DNA of 64,000 nt, taken from positions 111,971-175,970 of the forward strand of contig NZ_LIVM01000006.1 of the NCBI RefSeq assembly GCF_001418685.1, given 5' to 3'. Made by a program: the position numbers and the translations under genes. This document shows, piece by piece, positions 49,234 to 59,100 of this stretch (the first letter of the stretch is position 1; every line of letters starts with the position of its first letter). This stretch comes from Apibacter mensalis (GTDB lineage: Bacteria > Bacteroidota > Bacteroidia > Flavobacteriales > Weeksellaceae). The notes below the pieces were generated by a model. It was given only the letters and a program-made list of their open reading frames with translations, was not told where the DNA came from and did no database searches.

Positions 49234-50589
49234 TTATTTTTTATCTAGTTCTTGTTCTTTTTTGTAAATAAAAGTCATAAATATAATGGATAAAATACCA
49301 CTACCGATCAACAGTTGAAAGCTTGCTGACCATCCAAAAGATTCAACAACTTTTCCCATAACTATATTAGCAAGTAATGAGGTACCAATAAAATAACCGA
49401 AGAAACCTGTAAGACCGGCAGCAGTTCCGGCAGCATTTTTAGGAGCTAAATCCAGTGCCTGAACACCTATTAACATTACCGGCCCATAAATAAAGAATCC
49501 AATTGAAGTTAATGCTATTAAATCAACTAATTTATTATCCGGGTTTTGCCAATAAACAATTATAGATGTAATTACAAGAAGCATGAATATGATGGTAGTC
49601 ATGGCTCTTTTTCCTTTAAATATCTTATCACTTACCCAACCACACAATAAGGTTCCCGGTATAGCAGCCAATTCATAATACGTATAGGCATTGCTGATAT
49701 CACTTTGGGAATATCCTTTTACTTCTGATAAATAAGTAGGAGCCCAGTCTTGAACTCCATATCGGATAAAGTAAACGAAAGCGTTAGCAAAGGCTACAAA
49801 CCAAAGCATTTTGTTATTTAAAACGTATTTAAAAAATATTTCTTTAGTTGATAATACTTTTTCAGAATCTTTAGAATAGTTTGGAGGGTAATCGTTTTTA
49901 TACTCTTCAATGCTAGGCAATCCGCACGCTTGAGGATTGTCACGTATAAGAATGTAAGAAATTATGGCTATTAAGATAGCAATTCCTGCAGGAAACCAAA
50001 ACATTCCTACTTTCCAGCTCAAAACGCTCATACTAAGAGATGAAGCGAAAAGTATTCCCCATTTGGTTACCTGACCTAGTAATCCACCTCCAACGTTGTG
50101 AGCCAAATTCCATACAGCCATTTTAGTTCCTCTTTCTTTTACGGAGAACCAATGAGTCATAACCCTTCCGCATGGAGGCCACCCCATACCACCGAACCAA
50201 CCTACCAAAAATTGAAATACGGCCATTACAGTAATATTATACATTCCTAGGGAAGTTCCTGCTATTATGGTTGAGACAGCAGCTAAGGTTAATCCTAAAG
50301 GAAGGAATTTTCTGGCATTACTTCTATCTGAAATACCACCCATTATGAATTTAGACAAACCGTAAGCAGTAGCATTAAAGGAAAAGGCAATTCCGAGATC
50401 AGATTTAGAAAAACCCAATTCAACTAAGTAAGGCATAGCCAATGCAAAGTTTTTTCTAACAAGATAATAGGCGGCATATCCTATAAAAATTCCTATGAAA
50501 ACCTGAAGCCTCAATTGTTTATATGAAGCATTAACTTCTGATTCCGGCTTACGTTCAATAGGCTTAGGCGGTGTTAAAAAATTTGACAT
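49234..50589 (-). CDS. glpT: Glycerol-3-phosphate:phosphate antiporter
   Basis: A 451-residue MFS protein of the organophosphate:phosphate antiporter family. Key stretches: GYAAYYLVRKNFALAMPYLVELG near the start (with the Arg of the substrate site), GWFGGMGWPPCGRVMTHWFSVKERGTKMAVWNLAHNVGGG, and FFIYGPVMLIGVQALDLAPKNAAGTAAGLTGFFGYFIG. Twelve spans are visible. It imports glycerol 3-phosphate released by GlpQ. It starts 60 bases after the glpD stop codon, so glpD and glpT probably share one transcript. Confidence 0.96.
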   Translation of the reverse strand: MSNFLTPPKPIERKPESEVNASYKQLRLQVFIGIFIGYAAYYLVRKNFALAMPYLVELGFSKSDLGIAFSFNATAYGLSKFIMGGISDRSNARKFLPLGLTLAAVSTIIAGTSLGMYNITVMAVFQFLVGWFGGMGWPPCGRVMTHWFSVKERGTKMAVWNLAHNVGGGLLGQVTKWGILFASSLSMSVLSWKVGMFWFPAGIAILIAIISYILIRDNPQACGLPSIEEYKNDYPPNYSKDSEKVLSTKEIFFKYVLNNKMLWFVAFANAFVYFIRYGVQDWAPTYLSEVKGYSQSDISNAYTYYELAAIPGTLLCGWVSDKIFKGKRAMTTIIFMLLVITSIIVYWQNPDNKLVDLIALTSIGFFIYGPVMLIGVQALDLAPKNAAGTAAGLTGFFGYFIGTSLLANIVMGKVVESFGWSASFQLLIGSGILSIIFMTFIYKKEQELDKK

Positions 50590-50649
50590 TTTTTTAATTT
50601 TATAATAGAGTTAATTATTTTTAAATGAGAAAATGATATATAACTTATT

Positions 50650-52224
50650 TTAATAATTTACTAATAAATAACCTTTTGCTAAATCTTGAAACTCTTTAGT
50701 TTCTTGGGTAACCCAATTGTCGTCATATCCTAATTCTTTAGCTATGATTTTTGCTACTGATTCGGCTGCATCTATAGCTGCACGAGCGTCAACAAATAAT
50801 AGTCTAACTCTTCTGGCTAATATATCTTCAACTTTTTGAGCCATCTCTTCCCTAACAGCCCATACGATTTCGGCTTTTGTATATTCATGGTTAGGATGGA
50901 TTTTTTCTGCATATTCAGGATTTTCTTGTTGAAGCTTTTTGATAGCAGGTATGTCCGATCCGTATACATATAGGTGATTGGTTCTGTCAACTTGATTTGC
51001 AGGCATATTTCCGTGAATTGATAACTTATCTGTTTTACAAGGCCTGCGATCAATTTTTCCGGTCTCAATAGCTTTATCGATAAAGTCTTCAGCCATTTGT
51101 CGGAATGTTGTCCATTTTCCTCCAATTATGCTTAATAATCCGGTTTCTGAAACTAAAATTTTATGATTTCTAGATACTTCTTTAGTGCTGCCTCCTTCTT
51201 TGTCCGGAGCAGCTAAAGGTCTCTGTCCGGCAAAAATGGATAATACATCTTTTCGAGTTGGTTTTTTAACAAGATATTGAGAAGCTGTATTAAGAACAAA
51301 TTCTATCTCTTGTTCTAAAGCTCTAGGCTCCAAACTAGGATTATCTACTAAAACATCTGTTGTACCTACCACTAATCTATTATGCCATGGAACGGCAAAT
51401 AATACTCTCCCATCGCTGGTTTTAGGGATCATTAAAGCATTATCTCCTGGTAAAAAAGATTTGTCTAAAACTAAGTGAATTCCTTGACTGGGAACAACAG
51501 TTTTTTTATGATTAGGATCATTCATGTTAAGGATATCATTAGTAAATACCCCGGTAGCATTTAATACGACTTTACCTTTTACTTCGTATTCAGTACCATT
51601 AATTTCATCTTTAACTTTTACACCTGTAATTTGATTTTTATTGTCTTTGATAAGACCGGTTACTTTCATATAGTTTAAGATAGCTCCTCCATTTTCTACA
51701 GCAGTTTGAGCAAGATTTACAGCCATACGTGAATCGTCAAATTGTCCATCATAGTATATTACACCTCCATGTAATCCGTTAGGTTCAACGGTAGGCAACA
51801 TTTCTAATGCTTTGCTTTTACTGATATGCTCGGATTTTCCTAAGCTGAGTTTTTTCGATAACATATCGTATATTTTTAACCCAATGGTGTAAAAAGGACC
51901 GTCAATCCATTTATAATTAGGTATAACAAAAACTTGTTTTTTCGCAAGGTGACTGGCATTTCTTTCCAAAAGACCTCTTTCTCGAAGAGCCTCTTTTACT
52001 AGTGCAATATCTCCTTGTGCTAAATATCGAACACCTCCATGAAGTAATTTTGTAGAACGACTTGATGTTGCTTTTGCAAAATCACGAGCTTCAAATAGTA
52101 CAGTTTTATATCCTCTGGTAGCCGCATCCACTGCTGCACCTAAACCACTTGAACCTCCACCAATTATAATGACATCCCATTCAGAATTTGTATTTAGTTT
52201 TGATAATTGAGCACTTCGTTTCAT
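50650..52224 (-). CDS. glpD: Glycerol-3-phosphate dehydrogenase (aerobic, FAD)
   Basis: A 524-residue FAD enzyme of the inner membrane face that oxidises glycerol 3-phosphate to dihydroxyacetone phosphate and passes electrons to the quinone pool. FAD-binding motif IIGGGSSGLGAAVDAATRGY is at residues 20-39, with the typical SSRSTKLLHGGVRYLAQGD, DGQFDDSRMAVNLAQTA, and IGGKWTTFRQMAEDFID; the C-terminal DAO_C domain follows. A candidate regulator site lies 65 bases upstream. It is the first gene of the minus-strand arm of the island. Confidence 0.97.
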   Translation of the reverse strand: MKRSAQLSKLNTNSEWDVIIIGGGSSGLGAAVDAATRGYKTVLFEARDFAKATSSRSTKLLHGGVRYLAQGDIALVKEALRERGLLERNASHLAKKQVFVIPNYKWIDGPFYTIGLKIYDMLSKKLSLGKSEHISKSKALEMLPTVEPNGLHGGVIYYDGQFDDSRMAVNLAQTAVENGGAILNYMKVTGLIKDNKNQITGVKVKDEINGTEYEVKGKVVLNATGVFTNDILNMNDPNHKKTVVPSQGIHLVLDKSFLPGDNALMIPKTSDGRVLFAVPWHNRLVVGTTDVLVDNPSLEPRALEQEIEFVLNTASQYLVKKPTRKDVLSIFAGQRPLAAPDKEGGSTKEVSRNHKILVSETGLLSIIGGKWTTFRQMAEDFIDKAIETGKIDRRPCKTDKLSIHGNMPANQVDRTNHLYVYGSDIPAIKKLQQENPEYAEKIHPNHEYTKAEIVWAVREEMAQKVEDILARRVRLLFVDARAAIDAAESVAKIIAKELGYDDNWVTQETKEFQDLAKGYLLVNY

Positions 52225-52288
52225 TTTGTTTTAATTTAATTGTTTTTTGCTTCTTTTCTGTTGTCGGTAAAATTACAAAAAAAACAAT

Positions 52289-52304
52289 ACGAAACAGTAT
52301 GAAA
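52289..52304. promoter_or_regulatory. Candidate GlpR operator before glpD
   Basis: ACGAAACAGTATGAAA carries two GAAA half-sites spaced ten bases apart. The same spacing and flank (AATACGAAA) occur before glpA at 57494. It lies between the divergent glpD and the GlpR-type regulator genes, where a DeoR-family protein would control both. Confidence 0.5.
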
Positions 52305-52506
52305 TTTTTAATATACTATTTTTCATGAAATTCCTATAAATATTAGTTAAAAATTTGATAAATATAAAAGCGGGTTGTTATTTAATGGAATATAAAAATA
52401 ATTTGCTGAGTATATATTTGTTAATGATTTTTTTATTGGCATATTGATAAATATGCAATAAAAATTTAGATTTTATTCTTAACTTTAAACTTTTAAATAT
52501 TTGATC

Positions 52507-53274
52507 ATGATCAAGCTTAATAGAAGGCAGCAACTTATTATCGATGAATTAGATGAACATAATTTCACTAAAGTTAATGAACTTTGTGAAAAGTTAAATG
52601 TTTCTGCGGTAACTATCAGAAAAGACCTTCAATACTTGGAAAATATGGGTCTTTTATATAGAACACATGGAGGTGCAAGTAAGCAACCTCTGTATGCTTT
52701 CGAAAAAAATATTAATGAAAAGGAATTTGTACAAGTAATGCAAAAACAAAAAATAGCGAAAGCAGCTCTTAAGTTTGTTAACGATCAGGATTTTATTATT
52801 TTAGCATCAGGAACTACAGTATATTATTTAGCAAAAATCATTTCAGGGTATGAAAAATTAACTGTCATTACCTCATCGTTAAGTGTGTCAATGGAGTTAA
52901 GTAAGGATTCTTTTATTGACGTTATTCAGCTAGGGGGAGACTTAAGGAAAAGTTCCATTTCCGTAATAGGATCTTTAGCAGAATCTGAGTTAAAAAAATT
53001 TTCATGTAATAAGTTATTTTTAGGTATAGATGGCATAGACCTTGATTTTGGTCTTTCAACTTCTAATTCTACAGAAGCCAATTTAAATAAAGTAATGATT
53101 GAACAATCAGAAAAGGTCATCGTATTGGCAGATTCAACCAAAATAAATAAGAGAGGTTTTGGTCAAATCTGTTCTTTAGATAAACTTGATGTTTTGATTA
53201 CGGACAACGATATTACAGAAAAAGATCTTAACACATTAGAAGATAACGGAATAGAAGTAATTATAGCCAAATAA
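52507..53274 (+). CDS. glpR: DeoR/GlpR-family transcriptional regulator
   Basis: A 255-residue repressor type; the start chosen is the ATG at 52507, although a TTG two codons earlier is also in frame. The N-terminal winged helix-turn-helix reads RRQQLIIDELDEHNFTKVNELCEKLNVSAVTIRKDLQYLE, followed by the DeoR effector domain with YRTHGGA, ILASGTTVYYLAKII, VIQLGGDLRKSS, LFLGIDGIDLDFGLST and VLADSTKINKRGF. Position between glpD and glpABC makes glycerol 3-phosphate the likely effector. Followed by a bidirectional terminator. Confidence 0.9.
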   Translation: MIKLNRRQQLIIDELDEHNFTKVNELCEKLNVSAVTIRKDLQYLENMGLLYRTHGGASKQPLYAFEKNINEKEFVQVMQKQKIAKAALKFVNDQDFIILASGTTVYYLAKIISGYEKLTVITSSLSVSMELSKDSFIDVIQLGGDLRKSSISVIGSLAESELKKFSCNKLFLGIDGIDLDFGLSTSNSTEANLNKVMIEQSEKVIVLADSTKINKRGFGQICSLDKLDVLITDNDITEKDLNTLEDNGIEVIIAK

Positions 53275-53290
53275 ATATTTGTTTTCAACA

Positions 53291-53321
53291 AAAAAACCTT
53301 ATGATTTTCATAAGGTTTTTT
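53291..53321. terminator. Bidirectional terminator between glpR and glpC
   Basis: AAAAACCTTATGA pairs with TCATAAGGTTTTT around a TTT loop, between convergent genes. Confidence 0.9.
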
Positions 53322-53336
53322 ATTGAAAATATAATA

Positions 53337-54551
53337 TCAATCCTCCAATGCATTGGCAATTATACTAAGGGGATGTTCACATGTTTTAGTGGTAAACATT
53401 TCAATCTGCCACTTACAAGTTTCGCAATCGGTGGCTACTAGATCGAAACCACCTGTTTCAATTTGCTTAAATAAGGGATCACCAATTTTTTTAGAAACTT
53501 CATGATTTTCTTTTTTAAATCCAAATGTTCCTGCAATTCCACAGCAATTGGATTCCAGAACTGTTACTTCTACATTGGGGATAAGCTTTAACAATTCAAC
53601 GGAATAATAAGTCCAGCCTAATTTTGCCATGTGGCAAGGTGTATGATATGCTATTTTTAAAGGCTTGTTTTTAAATTTAAGTTTGGTATCAGAAGAACTT
53701 AGTAATCGGTAAATGTATCGAGTAGCTAATTCCACTTGATCTTTAACCGAACTGTTATCTACCCCCAAAAGATGAGAGTGCTCATCGCGTACTGTAAAAG
53801 TACAGGAGGAAGAAGTAGTAATTACCGGAAGTTTTTTATCTATTACGGATTTGCGAATTTCTGCTTCATCAATTTTTGCATTCTTTTTAGCTTTGTCTAT
53901 AAAACCATTTGAGATTAATGCAATGCCGCAACATCTTTCCTTTTCAAGAAGCTGAATTCCTATATTCAAAGAATTAAGAACTTTAATCATATCTTTTCCT
54001 AGTTGAGGGTTATTATAATTCACGTAGCAACCGTGAAAATAAGATACTTGCGTAGGATATTTTTTTTGTTTATCAGCTACTTTTTTGTACCAGCTTCTAA
54101 ACGTACCGAATGAATATTTGGGAAGACTTCTTCTCTTATCAATTTTTAGTATGGGCTCAATTAAGCTTTTAACCGGTTTAAAAGAGGTCATTGCATTCAC
54201 AATGGGAGCAAAAGGAGTAGCCAGGGTACCCATAAAGTCAGTGTGTGCAAGGATGACATCCCTTAAAATAGGTTTTTTCTTGCTATATTTAATACGAGCC
54301 ATCTGGATTATATCTCCAATTTTTACATTAGATGGACAGGCAACTTCACATCTTTTACAGTTGATACAATATTTTAAAGACTCATCATAGAAATCAGGAT
54401 CTTTTAAACGTAATCTTTCTCCATCAGGTCCGGAATGTTTTGGGCCCGGATAATCGGGGTTTACTTTGGATACTGGACAATACACTGTACATATTGTACA
54501 TTTAATACATTGTTCAAAGTTATTTTCACTTGTATTGAGCAATAGGTTCAT
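53337..54551 (-). CDS. glpC: Anaerobic glycerol-3-phosphate dehydrogenase subunit C
   Basis: A 404-residue iron-sulfur protein that links GlpAB to the quinone pool. The two 4Fe-4S motifs read CIKCTICTVYCP (residues 17-28) and CINCKRCEVACPS (about 62-74); two cysteine-rich CCG domains follow, with GCYVNYNN, CCGIAL and later YHTPCHMAKLG, NCCGIAGTFG, the heterodisulfide-reductase-type cluster ligands. It overlaps glpB by 26 bases and is last in the glpA-glpB-glpC operon, which ends at the shared terminator. Confidence 0.95.
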   Translation of the reverse strand: MNLLLNTSENNFEQCIKCTICTVYCPVSKVNPDYPGPKHSGPDGERLRLKDPDFYDESLKYCINCKRCEVACPSNVKIGDIIQMARIKYSKKKPILRDVILAHTDFMGTLATPFAPIVNAMTSFKPVKSLIEPILKIDKRRSLPKYSFGTFRSWYKKVADKQKKYPTQVSYFHGCYVNYNNPQLGKDMIKVLNSLNIGIQLLEKERCCGIALISNGFIDKAKKNAKIDEAEIRKSVIDKKLPVITTSSSCTFTVRDEHSHLLGVDNSSVKDQVELATRYIYRLLSSSDTKLKFKNKPLKIAYHTPCHMAKLGWTYYSVELLKLIPNVEVTVLESNCCGIAGTFGFKKENHEVSKKIGDPLFKQIETGGFDLVATDCETCKWQIEMFTTKTCEHPLSIIANALED

Positions 54552-55812
54552 AGGTTTTTTCTTTAATTAAAATTTGTTCAGCAACATATAGTGCAGATAA
54601 AAAGGATACACCGGCTCCACATCCTTCTTTTAATGGATTGAAACCACTAAGAATTGCACCTGCCACATATAAATTATCAATAGGCGTATCATTTTTAATC
54701 CCATGGAAATTCTTATCAGTTTTTACTCCAAACTGTTGGTAATTTTGCTTTTCAAATAAATTGCTATTATACCAGTCTGCTCTATCTGTTAAATAATCTG
54801 TATCGAGATCAAATACAGGTTCGTATACTTGTTTAATGTCGGCTAACAATCCTTGGCTAAAAAAGCTTCCTGAGGAAAGTATTACGTTTTTGGCAGAAAT
54901 TGGAATATTTCCGTGATTGAGTGTATATAAATTGGTCACCTGATTACCTTCTATATCTGCATGGGTTGCATTGTCACCCAGCATAAAAACTCCGCCCAAT
55001 TTTGTAAAATAATCTTTTAAATACAATTGTGTGCTAACACCTACTAAGGATGGAGGGAAGGTAGGGATTAAGTATATAGGCTTTCCTAATCTATTAATTA
55101 GCCCAGGCAAAAGATCTGCGTTTCGAAAACCGATACAATCAGGGAAAATAATTAGTTCACATCCTTGACTTTTTTCTGAAAGAATTTTAACCAGAAGATC
55201 TTGATTAACTTCTTTGTCAAGCACAAAGGATAGGTTAGTTGATCTGAATTCGCTCGGATTTTTTCTTATTAGATTTAATTCCGGTAAGTTAAAATAAGCG
55301 ATGGAGGTTTCCACTCCTATCTTTTCGAATGCTTCGGAGATAAAATCAGGATTAAAGTCTAAGAATCCTTCGATATTAATAATTGCAGCTTTTTTCCACG
55401 GAAATTTTCCTACCTCAAAAAAGGCAAAATTAGACATTGTCAACCAGGTTGGTTTTATCATACCCATAGGGGTAATTCGATAATGATTTTTATGGGAACA
55501 GCCTTGGGTTTTTATTCCAATCTCTGTAAGAAAACTTTTTGCTTTTTGGGCTAATTCAGTAAATTTTGATTCGCCCATTTTAACATATGGATGATTCGGG
55601 GCTTGTTTAGAGAGTTCCAGTAAGGAAGCTTCAGGGTTATTTACAGGAGTTCCGTCTGGTAAATTGTTTAACAAATCGAAAGAACCTGAAAAGAAATGTA
55701 AAGCACTTTGTCCGGAAGATATGATGGCACATTTCTGTCCTTTCTGCATTAGCCTAATTCCACTAATTAAACCGGTTAAGCCACCTCCTATTATTACTGT
55801 ATCAAATTTCAT
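54526..55812 (-). CDS. glpB: Anaerobic glycerol-3-phosphate dehydrogenase subunit B
   Basis: A 428-residue flavoprotein subunit. It begins FDTVIIGGGLTGLISGIRLMQKGQKCAIISSG, the FMN/FAD-type dinucleotide motif of GlpB, has GQSALHFFSGSFDLLNNLPDG near residue 35 as in the family, and ends with NLYVAGAILSGFNPLKEGCGAGVSFLSAL. It overlaps glpA by 11 bases and glpC by 26, so the three proteins are made together as one complex. Confidence 0.94.
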   Translation of the reverse strand: MKFDTVIIGGGLTGLISGIRLMQKGQKCAIISSGQSALHFFSGSFDLLNNLPDGTPVNNPEASLLELSKQAPNHPYVKMGESKFTELAQKAKSFLTEIGIKTQGCSHKNHYRITPMGMIKPTWLTMSNFAFFEVGKFPWKKAAIINIEGFLDFNPDFISEAFEKIGVETSIAYFNLPELNLIRKNPSEFRSTNLSFVLDKEVNQDLLVKILSEKSQGCELIIFPDCIGFRNADLLPGLINRLGKPIYLIPTFPPSLVGVSTQLYLKDYFTKLGGVFMLGDNATHADIEGNQVTNLYTLNHGNIPISAKNVILSSGSFFSQGLLADIKQVYEPVFDLDTDYLTDRADWYNSNLFEKQNYQQFGVKTDKNFHGIKNDTPIDNLYVAGAILSGFNPLKEGCGAGVSFLSALYVAEQILIKEKTYEPIAQYK

Positions 55813-57463
55813 CTTTTGCTTTTTTAATTTGTTCTTGAGTCATATCTAATCCGCACACTCCTTCATAAACCCAACTGGTAAATTCACTTTCTCTTAAGGT
55901 ATCTCCCCAGGCAATTGGTCGTATACCTTTCCATCTTTCATTTAAGAAAATCGTTAAATCTTCTTTAGATTTATCTGAGCTTAATACTTGATAATGGTTC
56001 ATTAGCCCGGCGGCTCTACAGGCGCAAAGTTCTCCTTGACAGGTTCCCATACCCACACGAGTTCTCCTTCGAAGATCTATGAGATTGTTGACATGCAATT
56101 CATTAATGGCATATTCAACCTCTCCTACAGATACTTCCTCACATTCGCAAACTAAACTAGTTGCCGTTACCTGGTTTGCTTTTAAATTTTCTGCCATATC
56201 GCCTAATCTGTAAATTGCAGATTTACGTATGGTAGCAGGTACGGAAATCATTTTTTGATTTATTTCTTCTATACTTTGTTGAGATCCCGGAAGATTTTCT
56301 TCAGCAGTAGTACAAGGAGTAGTATTATTTAATTTTTTACATACTAAATCAGTAGCCCATTCAGCCATTAATCGGTAGGTCATTAATTTACCTCCGGTAA
56401 TAGTGATGAATCCTTCCAATCCGTCTCTTGTAGCGTGATCTAATAAAACTATTCCTCGGCTTACGTTACGGCCTGACGGATCATCATCGGAAGCAACTAA
56501 AGGTCTTACTCCTGCATATCCTCGTAATATTCGGGTTTGAAGCAGGGTAGGAGATAGTTTTCCCCCTTCTCGGATCAAAATGTCTACTTCCTCGGGAGTA
56601 ACATACATATTGTCAATCTCTTCGTAAGGAACATGGGTGGAAGTGGTACCTATTAAACATATGGTATCTCCAGGTACAAGAATATCCGAATCTGCAGGTT
56701 TACGACAGCGGTTTAATACCATATTATTTACTCTATGTCCAAAAATAAGAAGAGATCCTTTGGCAGGAAACATTTTTATTTTAAGATCTGCATATTCTGC
56801 AATTTTTTGTCCCCATATTCCACCGGCATTTACCACAACAGAAGCATACAAGTTTTTTTCTTGTTTAGTTATATGATCTAAGACTTTTACTCCGATAACT
56901 CTGTTCTGCTCTTTAATTAATCCTAAAACTTCATGATAGGTTTCAATTTTTGCTCCCTGTTGTTTAGCATCCATAATATTAGAAAGTGTTAAACGAAATG
57001 GGTCTACTGTTCCATCCGGTACAACAACTGCCCCGATTATGGAAGGATTCGCAGAAGGCTCTAATTGTAATGCCTCTTTAGGGTCTATTGCCTTAGCATC
57101 AATTCCGGCTGTATGACAGGCTTCGATAAATTTAGATTGGAATGTTATATCGTCTTCCGGCAAGGTTAAAAAAAGTCCGTCCGTTTTTTCAACGCAATGA
57201 CTGGCGATACGTTTTAAGATCATGTTTTCTTTGATACATTCTTCAGCGGATTCTCTATCTGTAACAGCATATCGGCTGCCGCTATGTAATAATCCGTGAT
57301 TTCTTCCCGTAGCTCCAGTGGCTATATCGTGACGCTCTAACATAAGCGTACGCAATCCTCTTCTTGCACAATCTCGAGCAGTTCCAGAGCCGGTCGCACC
57401 TCCACCAATGACAATTACATCCCAAGAGTTAATTTTACTAGAATTAGAAAATTCTGTTTTCAC
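55802..57463 (-). CDS. glpA: Anaerobic glycerol-3-phosphate dehydrogenase subunit A
   Basis: The 553-residue catalytic FAD subunit oxidises glycerol 3-phosphate. VIGGGATGSGTARDCARRGL at about 18-37 binds FAD, followed by GRNHGLLHSGSRYAV; FITITGGKLMTYRLMAEWATDL is the DAO-domain end. The C-terminal BFD-like [2Fe-2S] domain is present, with CECEEVSVGEVEYAI and GMGTCQGELCACR. It is promoter-proximal in glpABC; a TATTTTTG -7-like box (complement 57488-57495) and a candidate GlpR site lie directly upstream. Confidence 0.96.
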   Translation of the reverse strand: MKTEFSNSSKINSWDVIVIGGGATGSGTARDCARRGLRTLMLERHDIATGATGRNHGLLHSGSRYAVTDRESAEECIKENMILKRIASHCVEKTDGLFLTLPEDDITFQSKFIEACHTAGIDAKAIDPKEALQLEPSANPSIIGAVVVPDGTVDPFRLTLSNIMDAKQQGAKIETYHEVLGLIKEQNRVIGVKVLDHITKQEKNLYASVVVNAGGIWGQKIAEYADLKIKMFPAKGSLLIFGHRVNNMVLNRCRKPADSDILVPGDTICLIGTTSTHVPYEEIDNMYVTPEEVDILIREGGKLSPTLLQTRILRGYAGVRPLVASDDDPSGRNVSRGIVLLDHATRDGLEGFITITGGKLMTYRLMAEWATDLVCKKLNNTTPCTTAEENLPGSQQSIEEINQKMISVPATIRKSAIYRLGDMAENLKANQVTATSLVCECEEVSVGEVEYAINELHVNNLIDLRRRTRVGMGTCQGELCACRAAGLMNHYQVLSSDKSKEDLTIFLNERWKGIRPIAWGDTLRESEFTSWVYEGVCGLDMTQEQIKKAKDEI

Positions 57464-57493
57464 AATTGTTTGGTTTTATTTTAATAGCAAAAA

Positions 57494-57510
57494 TACGAAA
57501 GAAAACGAAA
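57494..57510. promoter_or_regulatory. Candidate GlpR operator before glpA
   Basis: TACGAAAGAAAACGAAA has two CGAAA half-sites ten bases apart, matching the CGAAACAGTATGAAA before glpD, and abuts the -7-like box TATTTTTG of glpA. A repressor here would block transcription. Confidence 0.5.
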
Positions 57511-58018
57511 CAATTATAGGCTATTATTCTGATATTGATCATTTTTTTTAAAAACAGCTAAGCTAAATTTTTCTTATCAATATATGATTTATGGATTTGA
57601 TTAATTTTTAATTAATTAATGGTTAAAGTTTTAATGAATTAAAATTAATTTATTAATTATTATAGTGAAAAATTTTAGAAAATATTTTAAAAAATAATCT
57701 ATTATTATCCCAATTATTGTCTGAGAAAACCATTCTGAAACGTAAATAATGGTAAATTATTTATGGATATATTATTGATTTTTTTTAAAGTGGTAAGTAA
57801 AAATAGATTCATAACTTTTTTTTGTGGTATATTTTTTATATCATACCAAAAAATATGAAGCGAAAGTTAGAATTATATAAGAAAAATAAGTTAAAAAAAG
57901 AAATCATTTCCTTACTTGAAATAAAGTTAAGAATATTTTAAAAATTGACATAATTTTTGTAAGTTGCTGATTAATAAGCGTTCAAAAAAGGATTATTTTT
58001 CAGTTTTAAATTAGTAAA
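57511..58018. other. Non-coding region between glpA and menB
   Basis: About 500 AT-rich bases upstream of glpA and downstream of menB. No frame or strong hairpin was found apart from the menB terminator at its right end. Confidence 0.4.
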
Positions 58019-58048
58019 AAAAGTCCCTTTTTTAAGGGACTTTTTTTA
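58019..58048. terminator. Terminator of menB
   Basis: AAAGTCCCTT pairs with AAGGGACTTT around a TTTT loop, with A and T tracts on either side, seven bases past the menB stop codon. Confidence 0.88.
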
Positions 58049-58054
58049 ATTTTA

Positions 58055-58873
58055 TTAAAGGAATTTGGGAAATTTTTTAAAATCGGGTTTACGTTTTTCC
58101 AAGAAAGCTTTTTTACCTTCTTGGGCTTCATCCATTAGATAATACATAAGAGTAGCGTCTCCGGCTAATTGCATTAAACCATGTTGACCGTCTAGTTCGG
58201 CATTTAAACAACGTTTGATCATGCGTAAAGCCATAGGGCTTCTTTGCTGCATAATTTCGCACCATTCTATGGTAGCGTCTTCTAGTTGTTCTAAGGAAAC
58301 TACTTTGTTAACCATACCCATTTCCATAGCTTCTTGAGCGGAATATTGCTGACAAAGAAACCAAATTTCTCTTGTTTTTTTTTGACCAATACTTCTGGCA
58401 AGGTATGATGATCCAAAACCTCCGTCAAAACTTCCCACTTTTGGACCCGTTTGTCCAAATTTTGCATTTTCGGAAGCTATGGTTAAATCACAAACTACAT
58501 GAAGCACATGTCCCCCTCCGATAGCATATCCGTTCACCATGGCAATTACCGGTTTAGGAATTTCTCGTATTTTTTTATGCAATTCCAATACATTTAATCT
58601 AGGCACGCCGTCTTCTCCAACATAGCCGCCGACTCCTTTTACATTTTGATCACCACCACTGCAAAAAGCTTTGTCTCCTGCACCGGTTAAAATAATAACG
58701 TCAATTTCCGGGTGCTCTCGACTATATTCCATGGCTTCTATCATTTGAAAATTTGTTTCAGGTCGGAAAGCATTATAAACTTCAGGTCGATTAATAGTTA
58801 TTTTTGCAATTCCGTTCCAGTATTGAAATAATATATCCGAGTATTCTTTTATAGTTTGCCAATTTCTAGCCAT
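58055..58873 (-). CDS. menB: 1,4-dihydroxy-2-naphthoyl-CoA synthase
   Basis: A 272-residue crotonase-fold enzyme that closes the second ring in menaquinone synthesis. Diagnostic stretches: [22 protein letters not shown] near the start, [84 protein letters not shown] and the end [13 protein letters not shown]. All are typical of MenB rather than other crotonases. Menaquinone would be the acceptor for the glycerol-3-phosphate dehydrogenases next door. Monocistronic here. Confidence 0.97.
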   Translation of the reverse strand: MARNWQTIKEYSDILFQYWNGIAKITINRPEVYNAFRPETNFQMIEAMEYSREHPEIDVIILTGAGDKAFCSGGDQNVKGVGGYVGEDGVPRLNVLELHKKIREIPKPVIAMVNGYAIGGGHVLHVVCDLTIASENAKFGQTGPKVGSFDGGFGSSYLARSIGQKKTREIWFLCQQYSAQEAMEMGMVNKVVSLEQLEDATIEWCEIMQQRSPMALRMIKRCLNAELDGQHGLMQLAGDATLMYYLMDEAQEGKKAFLEKRKPDFKKFPKFL

Positions 58874-59100
58874 GTTGTTTTATTTATTTTTATTGATAAT
58901 TTTCAAATTTAGGTATTTTGTTATTATTATAAAAGTAAGAATATCGGGGCTATATGGATTTTATTATAAAAAAGTTATATTAGTTAAATGGATGTTAGGT
59001 AAAAATTTTGCTAGTATCATAAAATTTTAAATAATCATTCCTTTTTCCTTTGCATTATAGATTTCAATTATAATTTTCTAGTAAGAAGAAAGTATTAAAA

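Noticed and set aside
52501..52506. TTG start for the GlpR-type regulator
   Set aside because: It is in frame, but the ATG two codons later sits right before the first helix and is the simpler start.
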